Assembly: GCF_003991875.1 (NCBI RefSeq) | Contig: NZ_CP031423.1 | Coordinates: forward strand, 2,294,001-2,358,000 | DNA: 64,000 nt | Origin: Microbacterium lemovicicum | Lineage (GTDB): Bacteria; Actinomycetota; Actinomycetes; Actinomycetales; Microbacteriaceae | Direction of reading: 5' to 3' | Part shown: one piece after another, positions 25,889 through 34,502 of the stretch | Layout: the number at the start of each line of letters is the position of its first letter | Numbering within the stretch: position 1 is the first letter of the stretch | Position numbers and translations under genes: made by a program | The notes under the pieces: generated by a model | What the model saw: the letters and a program-made list of their open reading frames with translations, nothing else | What the model was told of the DNA's origin: nothing | The model's database searches: none

Positions 25889-28778
25889 CTTCGAGTGGGC
25901 TGCACCCCTTGGGCGCGATGTTGAGTACGGCTATCTGAACCGATCAGTCGATGCGCCGAAGCAACTACATCCCCAAGTCGTGACGAATGACGATTCGACC
26001 ACGATGCTTCGCGCCATCCGGGAAGAGCTCCGCAACTCTGAGTACTTCAGCTTCTCGGTCGCCTTCGTGTCCCCGCGAGCAATCGCACTTCTCAAGCAGG
26101 AGTTGATCGATTATTCCGGCCAGGGGACCATCATCACCTCGGACTACCTCGGCTTCAACTCACCGGCGGCATTCGCCGAGCTCTTGAACTTGCGCAGCAT
26201 CGGCATCGATACGAGGCTTCACGGCGCTACTGCCTACCACCCGAAGGGGTACATATTTGGGTATCCCGATCGGCTAACCGGGATCCTGGGGAGCTCGAAT
26301 CTGACGGAGAACGCGCTCGTCCGCAATCACGAGTGGAACCTGAAGGTCTCGGCCACGCGCAATAGCGACCTTGCACGCCAGTTCATGCGCCTGACTGACG
26401 CGCAGAAGCAAGATTCTGTGCCGCTGTCAGCTGAGTGGATCAACGATTACGCCCGGACGTACATCCCGCCCGCGCGACGGGAGTCCGCTTCTCCGGGCGT
26501 TTCTTCGCAGAGTCTTGGGACCGTTCTGACCCACCCACAGGTGACCCCCAACGAGATGCAACGCGACGCGCTACGCGCAATCGCCGAGATGCGCCTGCAG
26601 GGCAAGCGAAAGGCGGTGGTCATTTCCGCGACTGGCACAGGCAAGACCATCCTGTCGGCGCTTGACGTTCGCGCCTACGGCCCGCGAAGGATGCTGTTCA
26701 TCGTGCACCGCGAGCAGATTCTCGACCGCGCCATCAGCGAGTTCCAACGAGTGCTAGGTGCGCCAGCGTCCGACTTTGGGAAGTTGACCGGCGGGCACAA
26801 GCATGGAAACCGTCGATATGTATTTGCCACAATTCAGACGCTGTCGCAGCCCGAGGTGCTCGCAACCTTCGCCGCAGACGCCTTCGACTATGTCCTGATC
26901 GACGAAGTTCACCGTGCTGGCGCCCGGTCGTACGGCCGCGTGCTGGACTACCTCACGCCCGACTTCTTGCTTGGCATGACGGCGACTCCCGAGCGCCCTG
27001 ATTCCTTCAACGTCTTCGAACTGTTCGACTACAACGTTCCGTACGAGATTCGCCTGAATCGCGCTCTCGAGAACGACATGCTCGCGCCTTTTCACTACTA
27101 CGGGGTTGCGGATGTCACCTTCGAGGACGGCATCACCACCTCGATAGACACGGACCTTTCCCTGCTCGGCTCACAGGTGCGAGTGGAGCACATCCTCCAC
27201 GCCATCGAGCTCTACGGCCACGCGGGGGCGGAGGTTCGTGGACTGATTTTCTGCGGTCGCAAGGCTGAGGCTCATCTGATGAGCGAGCGGCTCAACGGAT
27301 CCTGGGTTCGAGGGCAGCGTCTCAGAACGACCGCTCTGACTGGCGATGACTCAATCGAGCACAGGGAACGCATCGTTCAACAGCTGGAAGCGGGCGAGCT
27401 CGACTACATCCTGACCGTCGACGTCTTCAATGAGGGCGTAGATATCCCCTCCGTCAACCAGGTCATCATGCTGCGGCAGACGCAGTCGAGCATTATCTTC
27501 GTACAGCAGCTCGGACGCGGACTTCGGAAGCATCCTGGCAAGGAGTACCTCGTCGTCATCGACTTCATCGGGAATTACGCGAACAACTACCTCATCCCGA
27601 TTGCCCTGTTCGGCGACGACTCGCTCAACAAGGAGTCTCTACGCAAGAACCTCATCGCGGCGGAGGAAACTGGCGTCCTCGCGGGTCTATCTAGCGTCCG
27701 GTTTGACCGCATTGCCCAGGAGCGAGTACTTCGTTCGATCGTTAGCACCGACATTAGTAGCCGGCAAAGGCTCAAGGCTGCGGTCGAAATTCTGCGGAAT
27801 CGCCTGGGCAAGATGCCTTCATTGCATGACTTCCTGCGGTTCGAGTCCGTTGACCCCGTCATCCTCGCGACCGAAGCCGACAACTATCCCACCCTGCTCG
27901 AGAAGCTGTTCAAGCACACGACCGGATTGTCAGACCGCGAACTCGCGGCTTTGACGCTGCTCTCGAAGGAAGCACTCGCCGCGAAACGTCCGCATGAACT
28001 ACTCATCCTTCAGACTCTCTTGAGCGATGGCGCAGTGACGCACGACAGACTCGGCGAACTTTTCGCACAAGCGGGCGCCTTGGCTACACCGCTGCACGTC
28101 CGAAGCGCGATTCGCACTCTCACCCTCGAGTTCCACAACGAAGCTGAGCAGCGCAGATACCTGCATCCCATTGCTGTACGCAACGCTGACACGGTTTCGC
28201 TGAACGAGTCGTTCCGCGACTCGTACTCCCGGTCATCCGAATTCGCTATCGCCGTCGATGACATCGTTCGTACGGGCCTCGAGCTAATCCACGATCGATA
28301 CAACGCCGACACGCCATTCACTCCCGGGCGGCAGTATTCGCGGAAGGACGCTTGTCGCCTGCTGTGTTGGGACAGTAGTGGCGCCGCGTCGACCATCTAC
28401 GGGTACAAGGTCGATCAAGCAACCGCCACCTGTCCCATCTTCGTGACCTACCACAAGGCAGCCGATGTGTCGTCGAGTACCGCGTACGAGGACAAACTGC
28501 TCGACCGCCAAACGATGGAGTGGTTCTCGAAGAGCAAACGAACGTTGACGAGTCCCGATGTCGCGCCCATCGCCGCAAACAAAGTCAGAACGTACGTGTT
28601 CTCTAAGAAGGAGGACGCAGACGGGTCAGGGCACTACTTCCTCGGCCAAGCCGTCTCATCGGACGCCGAGGAGACGCGGATGATCGACGGACTTCCGGTC
28701 GTTCGGATGCGCCTCCGATTCGATGCACCAATCGACCACGCTGTGTACGACTACTTCCATCCCGTCGTCATGAGCTGA
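25878..28778 (+). CDS. PLD-like nuclease, SF2 helicase and DUF3427 fusion
   Basis: A 966-residue multidomain protein. Residues about 45-190 form a PLDc-like domain (FSFSVAFVSPRAIALLKQEL, HxK motif in YHPKGYIF, GSSNLTENAL). About 215-580 is an SF2 helicase with Walker A ISATGTGKTILSAL, DEVH box VLIDEVHRAGARSYG, motif III GMTATPERPD and motif VI QQLGRGLRKHPGKEYL. The rest is a DUF3427-type C-terminus (YSRKDACRLLCWD, GYKVDQATATCPIFVTYHK). This fusion is a recurrent member of predicted defence islands. The coupling to the Nudix gene and the opposing MazG/GIY-YIG-helicase operon suggest one larger module. Only one PLD HxK motif is evident, so dimerisation may be needed for activity. Confidence 0.88.
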   Translation: MPVDFEWAAPLGRDVEYGYLNRSVDAPKQLHPQVVTNDDSTTMLRAIREELRNSEYFSFSVAFVSPRAIALLKQELIDYSGQGTIITSDYLGFNSPAAFAELLNLRSIGIDTRLHGATAYHPKGYIFGYPDRLTGILGSSNLTENALVRNHEWNLKVSATRNSDLARQFMRLTDAQKQDSVPLSAEWINDYARTYIPPARRESASPGVSSQSLGTVLTHPQVTPNEMQRDALRAIAEMRLQGKRKAVVISATGTGKTILSALDVRAYGPRRMLFIVHREQILDRAISEFQRVLGAPASDFGKLTGGHKHGNRRYVFATIQTLSQPEVLATFAADAFDYVLIDEVHRAGARSYGRVLDYLTPDFLLGMTATPERPDSFNVFELFDYNVPYEIRLNRALENDMLAPFHYYGVADVTFEDGITTSIDTDLSLLGSQVRVEHILHAIELYGHAGAEVRGLIFCGRKAEAHLMSERLNGSWVRGQRLRTTALTGDDSIEHRERIVQQLEAGELDYILTVDVFNEGVDIPSVNQVIMLRQTQSSIIFVQQLGRGLRKHPGKEYLVVIDFIGNYANNYLIPIALFGDDSLNKESLRKNLIAAEETGVLAGLSSVRFDRIAQERVLRSIVSTDISSRQRLKAAVEILRNRLGKMPSLHDFLRFESVDPVILATEADNYPTLLEKLFKHTTGLSDRELAALTLLSKEALAAKRPHELLILQTLLSDGAVTHDRLGELFAQAGALATPLHVRSAIRTLTLEFHNEAEQRRYLHPIAVRNADTVSLNESFRDSYSRSSEFAIAVDDIVRTGLELIHDRYNADTPFTPGRQYSRKDACRLLCWDSSGAASTIYGYKVDQATATCPIFVTYHKAADVSSSTAYEDKLLDRQTMEWFSKSKRTLTSPDVAPIAANKVRTYVFSKKEDADGSGHYFLGQAVSSDAEETRMIDGLPVVRMRLRFDAPIDHAVYDYFHPVVMS

Positions 28779-28813
28779 GCAGCGCCTTTGTCTTGGCGAA
28801 GACCTCTGCTGCC

Positions 28814-30601
28814 TCAGGACGTGCGCTCCGTGCGCCCGCCAGAAACAGAGGTGGGCGAAATTCGCGCCGTGGTGGCGCCAAGCACCGATGCAACATAGGC
28901 GCGCAGGTCAGGATCACAGACGTAAATGAAGGTCCCCAGCATCCCACGCGTCAGCAGCACTCCATAGATGTTGCGAATGTATTGGAGCAGGTCGTCGTCG
29001 GTGAAAGCGATCCCAAGACGCGGGTTGTTCTCGCTGCCCTTCTTATCGCGGTAAGAATCCCGGTCGAGGAGGAGCTGACCTGAGGAGGGGTCGAACCTCA
29101 GATCGGGACCAATAATCACGCCCGCGTAGTTGAGGTCATAGCCCTGCACCGTGTGGATCGAGCCGACTTCCTGAAGCGATCCAGGTGAACTGATCCAGTC
29201 GGTATCCTTGCTGTTCCATCGCAGCGAGACACCGTCGAGCACGATGTCGTATGCGTCGGCATCCTTCTTGCTGACCCAGTCCCACGCATAGCCGGCGACA
29301 AGTCGGGCAAGACCGCGGGACGCATCCTGGGCGAAGATCGCGCGGCGCATGGCGCCGACGTCGTCGAAGAAACGCAGATCATACTCACCGAAGTCGGGGC
29401 GGGCATTTGCATCCGCTTCACCACGGAGCATCTGGCGGATGAAGTCGACATAGTCAGTGCCGGCGCGGACACGCATCTGAGTCGTGAGTGGATATCGACG
29501 GTGCTGGGCCTCAGCGACCTCGAGCTCTCGGCGAAGGACGGAATCCGGCAGGTCGGCCGGGCGTACGCTCTGCTCACGATCGACGAGCAACAGTTGATGG
29601 CGACTCTTGGCCTTCATCCAGTCGAGTTGAGTTTTCGCGTGGTCATCAGCGCCGAAGAGTTTCTCGTTAATGCGCTGATAGTCGAGGTTGCGCATTCCGG
29701 ACGATTGGTTGGCCCGTCGGTTCAGCCGGTGTGTCTCGTCGACGATGAGGAGGTCGTAGTCGCCATCGCCGAGTCCGACGTCCCACGGCGACAGAACCAT
29801 CGACGGGTGCAGCTTCGGCGTCTTCTTGAAGACCCGTCTGATCGACTCTCGTAGCGATTGCTGAGGCACGACCAGACCCATCCGGAAGCCATCGAGTAGT
29901 GCGCGGTGTTCGGGCACGAACAACTCCGAGAAGATCGAGTCAAGCTGAACATCGTCCAAATCGTCGTAGTCGCGAATGTCCGCCAGGAGCTTGAGCAGGA
30001 AAATCCCGATGATGGTCTTGCCAGTGCCCGGCTGCCCCTGGATGACGGCCGTCGACCCGATGTCGGCCGCAAGATCGACGAACAGGCCCTCGAGGATATC
30101 CTCGACCGCGATCGCCTGATCAGGCGTCAGTGCCTTGAACGGCGACAACTTGAAGAGGTCGCCGTTCTCGATCTCGGGGATGCTGCGATCGAAGATGCCT
30201 TCCGTCCGCAGTTGTTCGAAGATGTCGCGGAACGATTCCCGGTAGAGGTCGCGGTCGTAGTACGCGGCGTCGATGATGCCCTCGTTGCCGTTGAGGACCG
30301 TGAATCGACCGTCGCCGGCGAGCCAGCGAATCAGGTGTGACTCGAGGTCGAGGCACGCGGACTTGTTGAACGTGTCATCGATGACGACGCGGATCGTGCT
30401 CAGCCCCGATTTCGACGGCGAAGCCAGGTGCTGTCGCATGCGGGCGACCGTGTTGACGGTCTCGCCGACGTAGACCGATGACTGCGCCCCGTCGTCCAGC
30501 ACGTACACCACGGGCCAGTTGGAGAATCGCTTGTCAATCCGCGCCAGTCCGGCGATCGCCCTAGCGTCGAAGCCGAGCTTCTCAACGCTAAAGGGCGTCA
30601 T
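28814..30601 (-). CDS. GIY-YIG nuclease plus DUF2075 helicase fusion
   Basis: A 595-residue protein. Residues about 29-115 form a GIY-YIG nuclease (WPVVYVLDDG, then VYVGET at 43-48 and Arg in ARMRQHL). The helicase domain is SF1-like DUF2075: Walker A VIQGQPGTGKTIIGIF, Walker B YDLLIVDETHRLNRR, QLLLVDREQSVRP, IHTVQGYDLNYAGV and YGVLLTRGM. I chose the ATG at 30601, where recognisable sequence starts; it lies inside the end of the MazG gene (14-bp overlap). It converges on the PLD-helicase gene with only 35 bp between stops. It probably loads on DNA or RNA and cleaves it in response to infection. Confidence 0.88.
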   Translation of the reverse strand: MTPFSVEKLGFDARAIAGLARIDKRFSNWPVVYVLDDGAQSSVYVGETVNTVARMRQHLASPSKSGLSTIRVVIDDTFNKSACLDLESHLIRWLAGDGRFTVLNGNEGIIDAAYYDRDLYRESFRDIFEQLRTEGIFDRSIPEIENGDLFKLSPFKALTPDQAIAVEDILEGLFVDLAADIGSTAVIQGQPGTGKTIIGIFLLKLLADIRDYDDLDDVQLDSIFSELFVPEHRALLDGFRMGLVVPQQSLRESIRRVFKKTPKLHPSMVLSPWDVGLGDGDYDLLIVDETHRLNRRANQSSGMRNLDYQRINEKLFGADDHAKTQLDWMKAKSRHQLLLVDREQSVRPADLPDSVLRRELEVAEAQHRRYPLTTQMRVRAGTDYVDFIRQMLRGEADANARPDFGEYDLRFFDDVGAMRRAIFAQDASRGLARLVAGYAWDWVSKKDADAYDIVLDGVSLRWNSKDTDWISSPGSLQEVGSIHTVQGYDLNYAGVIIGPDLRFDPSSGQLLLDRDSYRDKKGSENNPRLGIAFTDDDLLQYIRNIYGVLLTRGMLGTFIYVCDPDLRAYVASVLGATTARISPTSVSGGRTERTS

Positions 30602-30908
30602 ACTTGACGCTCTTCCCTCGCGCCCTGTCCACCGGATACTTGGCCGCGGAAATGCGGAGCTTGTCGAGCACAATGGCGTCCAGATCCACTCCGAGGCGGT
30701 CCGCGAGCAAAACGCAGTATGTTAGGACGTCGGCCAGCTCTCCAGCCACGCGACCGGGATCGGCGTCGTCGGTCCACTGGAAGCACTCCAACAGCTCGCC
30801 GGCCTCGATTGAAATGCTCTTCGCGAGGTTCGCGTCGGAGTGGAATTGGTCCCACTCTCTCTCCTCGGAGAACTCCCGGATCGCTTGCCGCGTCTCATCG
30901 TTGACCAC
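30588..30908 (-). CDS. MazG-like nucleotide pyrophosphohydrolase
   Basis: A 106-residue all-alpha NTP-PPase. The metal-binding pattern is visible in ISIEAGELLECFQW (ExxE-type) and GELADVLTYCVLLAD (ExxD-type), in the order expected for MazG/RS21-C6-like enzymes. It hydrolyses a nucleoside triphosphate to the monophosphate and pyrophosphate. Its last codons overlap the start of the GIY-YIG-DUF2075 gene, so they are co-translated. Together with the Nudix gene 5 kb away this gives two nucleotide hydrolases, each coupled to a nuclease-helicase. Confidence 0.85.
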   Translation of the reverse strand: MVNDETRQAIREFSEEREWDQFHSDANLAKSISIEAGELLECFQWTDDADPGRVAGELADVLTYCVLLADRLGVDLDAIVLDKLRISAAKYPVDRARGKSVKYDAL

Positions 30909-31301
30909 GATGCGAAGCTATCAGCCTCGAGGTGAGCGGCTCGACATCAGCGACAGTCATGAGTAGCTGCGCAGGAGCGGCTGAGCTTCAGAGAATGGGC
31001 CATCGCACCGACATTTGACTCACCCAACGAGCGAACAACAGCGGAGAGCAGGGACCGTGAAATAGCGCACGACCCGAGCACAGCGGAGGACCAAGCCTAT
31101 GTCTCGAAAGCCCCGGGAGCGGAGCCGTGCCCGCTCGCTCGACTCAGCGTCGGAGGGAGGCAATCCGCGTCCCGCCACCGACGCATGACGACGTCCTCCA
31201 TCATCTATCCACATCTCTCATCGGCTGCGTTGACGACACCTCACCGATGTCGGACAGTGGGGGCGAGATTGACCGGCAAGCCGGCACGAGCGGAGGTCGA
31301 A
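30909..31301. other. 390-nt divergent intergenic region, MazG operon and integrase promoters
   Basis: No gene is supported. It must hold the promoters of the minus-strand MazG operon and the plus-strand integrase. I see no strong consensus box or repeat. Upstream in-frame extensions of the integrase start inside this region but carry no ribosome site. Confidence 0.4.
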
Positions 31302-32432
31302 ATGGGCAGCGTCACCCCATACGAAACGGCCAAGGGCCGCCGCTACCGCGTGCGCTACCGGAAGCCCGATCGCACCGAAGCGGAGAAGCGCGGCTTCACG
31401 ACCATGCGTGAAGCGAAGCTCTACCTGTCGATGGTGACAGTGTCGAAGTCGAAGGGGGAGTACATCGACCCGTCCTCGTCACGGGTTCCGGTCCGGATGT
31501 TCGCGGATAGTTGGCTGCGATCCAAGCAGCCGCCGATGTCGAAGCCCTCCTACTACACGACGCTCGAGCGGGCGTGGCACAACCACGTTGCGCCGGTGTG
31601 GGCCGAGCGCGAGATCTCCTCCATTCGTCGCTCCGAAGTCCAAGACTGGGTGTCAGACCTTGCGACTCAGAAGTCGCGGACGGTCGTCCTTCGCGCGCTC
31701 GGGATCCTGGCCGGCATCCTCGATGTCGCGATCGACGATCGTCGGCTTGCCGGTAATCCGGCACGGCATGTGCGCAACCTTCCGCGGCATGGGCCGGGCA
31801 AGCGTCGCGTGTATCTCACGCACGACCAGGTGGCGACGCTGGCGGCGTGCTCGGCGCACCCGACGCTCATCCTGACGCTCGCGTACACAGGGCTGCGCTG
31901 GGGCGAGGCTACAGGGCTCCGGGTCCGCAGCGTGAACCGGCTGCGCCGACGCTTCGTCATCGAGGAGAACGCGGTGATGATCGCCTACGAGATCCACGTT
32001 GGTACACCGAAGACGCACGAGAAGCGCTCCGTCCCCTACCCCGCCCGTCTGGTTCCGATGATCGAGCAGGCGTGCGCCGGCAAGGGACCGGAGGGACTGC
32101 TGTTCGGCGACGGGGTCAAGCACATGCGCAACTCGGGCTCGCAGGGGTGGTTCGCAAATGCGGTGCGGCGTGCGCAGGAGTTCGATCCATCGATTCCGCG
32201 ACTGACCCCTCACGACCTTCGCCACACGGCGGCGTCGCTCGCCATCAGCTCGGGCGCGAACGTGAAGGCCGTGCAGCGGATGCTCGGCCATGCGTCCGCG
32301 GCGATGACGTTGGACACCTACGCCGATCTCTTCGAAGACGACCTGGATGAAGTCGCGACGCGCCTGAACGACCAGATGCCGTTGGTGGCTCTTCCGTCGG
32401 GTCCGCAGACCCGCTACGCGCGACCCCGGTGA
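31302..32432 (+). CDS. int: tyrosine recombinase (phage-type integrase)
   Basis: A 376-residue site-specific recombinase. The N-terminal arm-binding domain begins MGSVTPYETAKGRRYRVRYR, followed by a SAM-like core-binding domain (VRMFADSWLRSK, HNHVAPVWAEREISSI). The catalytic domain shows Arg in LAYTGLRWGEATGL, the beta-hairpin Lys in GTPKTHEKRSVPY, HDLRHTAASLA (HxxR), His in MLGHASAAMTLDTY and the Tyr nucleophile in that last motif. All six active-site positions are present. GGAGG lies 5 nt before the ATG at 31302, which decides the start. Located about 210 nt from the tRNA-Arg attachment site, it should integrate and, with the excisionase-like protein, excise the island. Confidence 0.95.
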   Translation: MGSVTPYETAKGRRYRVRYRKPDRTEAEKRGFTTMREAKLYLSMVTVSKSKGEYIDPSSSRVPVRMFADSWLRSKQPPMSKPSYYTTLERAWHNHVAPVWAEREISSIRRSEVQDWVSDLATQKSRTVVLRALGILAGILDVAIDDRRLAGNPARHVRNLPRHGPGKRRVYLTHDQVATLAACSAHPTLILTLAYTGLRWGEATGLRVRSVNRLRRRFVIEENAVMIAYEIHVGTPKTHEKRSVPYPARLVPMIEQACAGKGPEGLLFGDGVKHMRNSGSQGWFANAVRRAQEFDPSIPRLTPHDLRHTAASLAISSGANVKAVQRMLGHASAAMTLDTYADLFEDDLDEVATRLNDQMPLVALPSGPQTRYARPR

Positions 32433-32560
32433 CCTCACAGAGCAGATTGCTCAGTTTTCGACGAGACACACCGCGCCTGAAACGCTCGGTTTTGGCGTTC
32501 TGAGAGGTCCTCTGCAGGCCGTTGCAGACGGCTGTTTTCGGCGTGCCGAACTCATAGAAT

Positions 32561-32582
32561 GCGGGCAAAAAGCGGGCAAAAA
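32561..32582. repeat. tandem GCGGGCAAAAA repeats (arm-type sites, right end)
   Basis: Two abutting copies at 32561-32571 and 32572-32582. The same word occurs at the left end at 6517-6538 and inverted at 6582-6592. Position between integrase and attachment core fits integrase arm sites. Confidence 0.6.
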
Positions 32583-32640
32583 CGTCTTTTGCGTGGCCTG
32601 ACCACAGAAGGAATTCCAGGTCAGAGGCGAAAAAAGGCTG

Positions 32641-32712
32641 TGCCCCTGGAGGGACTCGAACCCCCAACCGTTTCCTTAGGACGGAACTGCTCTTCCATTG
32701 AGCTACAGAGGC
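32641..32712 (-). tRNA. tRNA-Arg (anticodon CCT)
   Basis: The minus strand folds as a 72-nt cloverleaf. The acceptor stem is GCCTCTG with CAGGGGC and discriminator A at 32641. The D arm is GCTC/GAGC. The anticodon arm is GTTCC-GTCCTAA-GGAAA with anticodon CCT, T33 and A37, and a G27/A43 mismatch. The variable loop has 5 nt, and the T arm is GGGGG-TTCGAGT-CCCTC. CCA is not encoded. The last 20 nt coincide with the island attachment core, so integration keeps the tRNA intact. Confidence 0.93.
32643..32660. repeat. attachment-site core, right copy (inside tRNA-Arg 3' end)
   Basis: CCCCTGGAGGGACTCGAA, identical and in the same orientation as 6371-6388. It covers part of the acceptor and T arm of tRNA-Arg(CCT), a common crossover region for tyrosine integrases. 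Confidence 0.88.
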
Positions 32713-32770
32713 TGGCGCGTCGAGTCTACCGGCGCCGAGCGACGGGAGCCCGCGGCATCCGTCTCTGGAA

Positions 32771-33100
32771 CTAGCCCTCGGCCTGCTCGGAGGCGGTCGT
32801 GCCGTTGGCGGGTTCTCGCACCATGACGAGGCCCGAGGCGGAGTTCGCGGTCATGAGTAGCGCCTCGACCCACTTCGGGTTGATCTGCGGCACCCGGCTG
32901 CCGTGGAACTTGAACTGCAGCGACGCGCCGGAGTGCACCCAGACGGTCGTGCGGCCTCCCCCGGTGCTGATGTCGTCGGCCCACGTGAAGTAGAACGGCT
33001 CGCCGCGACGCAGCTTGTTGCCGACGACGATCTGCAGGTGCATGAGCGTGCGGTCTTCGATCTCGACCCGCGTGGATCCGTCGTACACGAACCTGCCCAT
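32771..33100 (-). CDS. DUF7882-family protein
   Basis: A 109-residue protein starting MGRFVYDGSTRVEIEDRTLM, with LQIVVGNKLRRGEPFYFTWA and VWVHSGASLQFKFHG. I recognise this as the short actinobacterial family often misnamed ATP-dependent DNA ligase, now DUF7882. It has no ligase motif. The start at 33100 fits the family; an upstream ATG at 33148 adds a poor extension. It lies next to the tRNA just outside the island. Function unknown. Confidence 0.8.
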   Translation of the reverse strand: MGRFVYDGSTRVEIEDRTLMHLQIVVGNKLRRGEPFYFTWADDISTGGGRTTVWVHSGASLQFKFHGSRVPQINPKWVEALLMTANSASGLVMVREPANGTTASEQAEG

Positions 33101-33221
33101 GCCCGCCCTTCCTGGTGGAACATCCAGGGTGCACGGATGCTGCGCCACACGCCGCGGAAAGGTGCGCTGAGCGCAGTCACTATGCAGAAAGCGAACTAGT
33201 CAACTCAACCGCTTCCGCGCG

Positions 33222-34166
33222 TCACACGCCCCGCGCGGTGACCTGGGGATTTCGTCCGTACTCGTCGCGGTAGTACTTCGCGAACCGCGACGCGTCGGCG
33301 AAGCCCCAGCGCAGGGCGACGTCTCTCACGGGCACCCCCGGACGCGCGGCGAGCTCGTCGTGCGCGCCCGACAGCCGCACCTTGCGGAGGTACGCGGTCG
33401 GGGTCATTCCGAGAGCCCGGCGGAAGGCGAGCTGCAGCCCTCGTGTGGAGATGCCGGCCGCCTGGGCGACGTCGTCGACGGTGATCGCCGCATCCGCGTT
33501 GTCGGTGATGAAGGCGACCGCCCGGCGGACGGCGACGGGCGCGGCACGGGTCTGCGCGACGTGGTCGCCGGCGTGCAGGATCGAGGTAGAGAAGGCCATC
33601 AGCGTCGAGACGAGCGCGGTGCGATGCAGCTCCGCCTCCACGAGCGAGGTCTCCGCCTCCGCGGCGGCCGCCGTCGCCAGGCTCGAGCGCACGTACCGGT
33701 AGGTGTTCTCCCACTGCGCCGCCCAGGCTCCACTGCGCACCTCCGGATCGTCGACGCGGAGCACGAGCCGGTCGTCACCGGTCAGGGTGCGGGCCGTGGT
33801 GGCCGCAGCATCCCGATCGAAGACGAAGGCACGCACCTGAGCGGTGCCGCTCCAGGTCGCCGCGATCGGACGATCGGCGAAGAGCCACGGCTGCGAGGCG
33901 TCGAGGTTCCTGCGGGTCGACCAGACGCGTCCGTCGGGGGTGTCGACACGGCAGGCCAGGAGCTTGTCTGACGGCACGACTTCGGAGTGCACGGTCGCCG
34001 TGAGCTCGTAGCCGACGAGCGAGAAGCCGGGCATCGACGCCGACGCCCAGGAGAACGAGAACGTGCGCGGATCCACTCGCTGCAGGCGCGCCGAAGGGAC
34101 GAACTTCCGCCAGGTCTCCTCCACCGCCTTCGCACCTGTGGCGTAGAGGCGCAGGACCTCAGCCAC
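33222..34166 (-). CDS. AraC-family transcriptional regulator
   Basis: A 314-residue regulator. The C-terminal 100 residues carry the double helix-turn-helix of AraC/XylS: AITVDDVAQAAGISTRGLQL, FRRALGMTPTAYLRKVRLSG, then VRDVALRWGFADASRFAKYY and DEYGRNP. The N-terminal domain (FSFSWASASMPGFSLVGYEL) resembles sensor domains of AraC-binding-like regulators. It overlaps the 63-residue gene upstream by 8 bp and is divergent, through it, from the large Gly-rich protein gene. It may regulate that gene, but no site is visible. Confidence 0.9.
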   Translation of the reverse strand: MAEVLRLYATGAKAVEETWRKFVPSARLQRVDPRTFSFSWASASMPGFSLVGYELTATVHSEVVPSDKLLACRVDTPDGRVWSTRRNLDASQPWLFADRPIAATWSGTAQVRAFVFDRDAAATTARTLTGDDRLVLRVDDPEVRSGAWAAQWENTYRYVRSSLATAAAAEAETSLVEAELHRTALVSTLMAFSTSILHAGDHVAQTRAAPVAVRRAVAFITDNADAAITVDDVAQAAGISTRGLQLAFRRALGMTPTAYLRKVRLSGAHDELAARPGVPVRDVALRWGFADASRFAKYYRDEYGRNPQVTARGV

Positions 34167-34350
34167 GACGCAAGAGCGTTCGCATCCAGTCGGCGAGGCG
34201 GGCGGTGTGACGGTCAGTGAACTCGTTGGAGAGCCGGAACGCTTCAGCGGTCACGTCGCCGCCGTTCTTGATGGCCTCCAACGCTCGCAGCGCGCGCTCC
34301 TCCTGCGTCTCCACCCGGAAGTGGTCGAGCGGATCAGCGGACTGCGGCAC
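34159..34350 (-). CDS. 63-residue hypothetical protein
   Basis: A small helical protein, MPQSADPLDHFRVETQEERA to the end RLADWMRTLLRRG, with regular charge spacing typical of a real coding sequence. Its stop overlaps the start of the AraC-type gene by 8 bp, so they are coupled. No domain is recognised. It is divergent from the 900-residue gene at 34503. Confidence 0.7.
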   Translation of the reverse strand: MPQSADPLDHFRVETQEERALRALEAIKNGGDVTAEAFRLSNEFTDRHTARLADWMRTLLRRG

Positions 34351-34502
34351 CCCTCCAATATAAATCCCGGTTCTCGCCGATGCGTCATCGGGCGACGCAG
34401 GAGAGCGGATGCTGCGCCATCCCCTGCCGGGGACGTATCACCGGCCGCGGCCTGTCCTCCTCGCTGACGACCGATACCCCGCTCCCAGGCTGAAGGAATG
34501 TC

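Larger units (their letters stand above)
6371..32660. mobile_element. tRNA-Arg(CCT)-integrated genomic island, about 26.3 kb
   Basis: The island is bounded by an 18-bp direct repeat, CCCCTGGAGGGACTCGAA, at 6371-6388 and 32643-32660. The right copy is the 3' end of a tRNA-Arg gene. A tyrosine recombinase gene ends about 210 nt from the tRNA, a classic integrase-beside-attachment-site layout. A small excisionase-like gene sits near the left end, and GCGGGCAAA-type repeats occur close to both ends. Cargo is dominated by nuclease, helicase and ATPase genes. There is no replication module or type IV secretion gene, only a truncated relaxase-helicase, so in its present state it is an integrative island rather than a self-transmissible element. 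Confidence 0.85.

Noticed and set aside
6371..32660. Island as a complete conjugative element or prophage
   Set aside because: No type IV secretion, coupling protein, replication, capsid, terminase, tail or lysis gene is seen. The only transfer gene is truncated.
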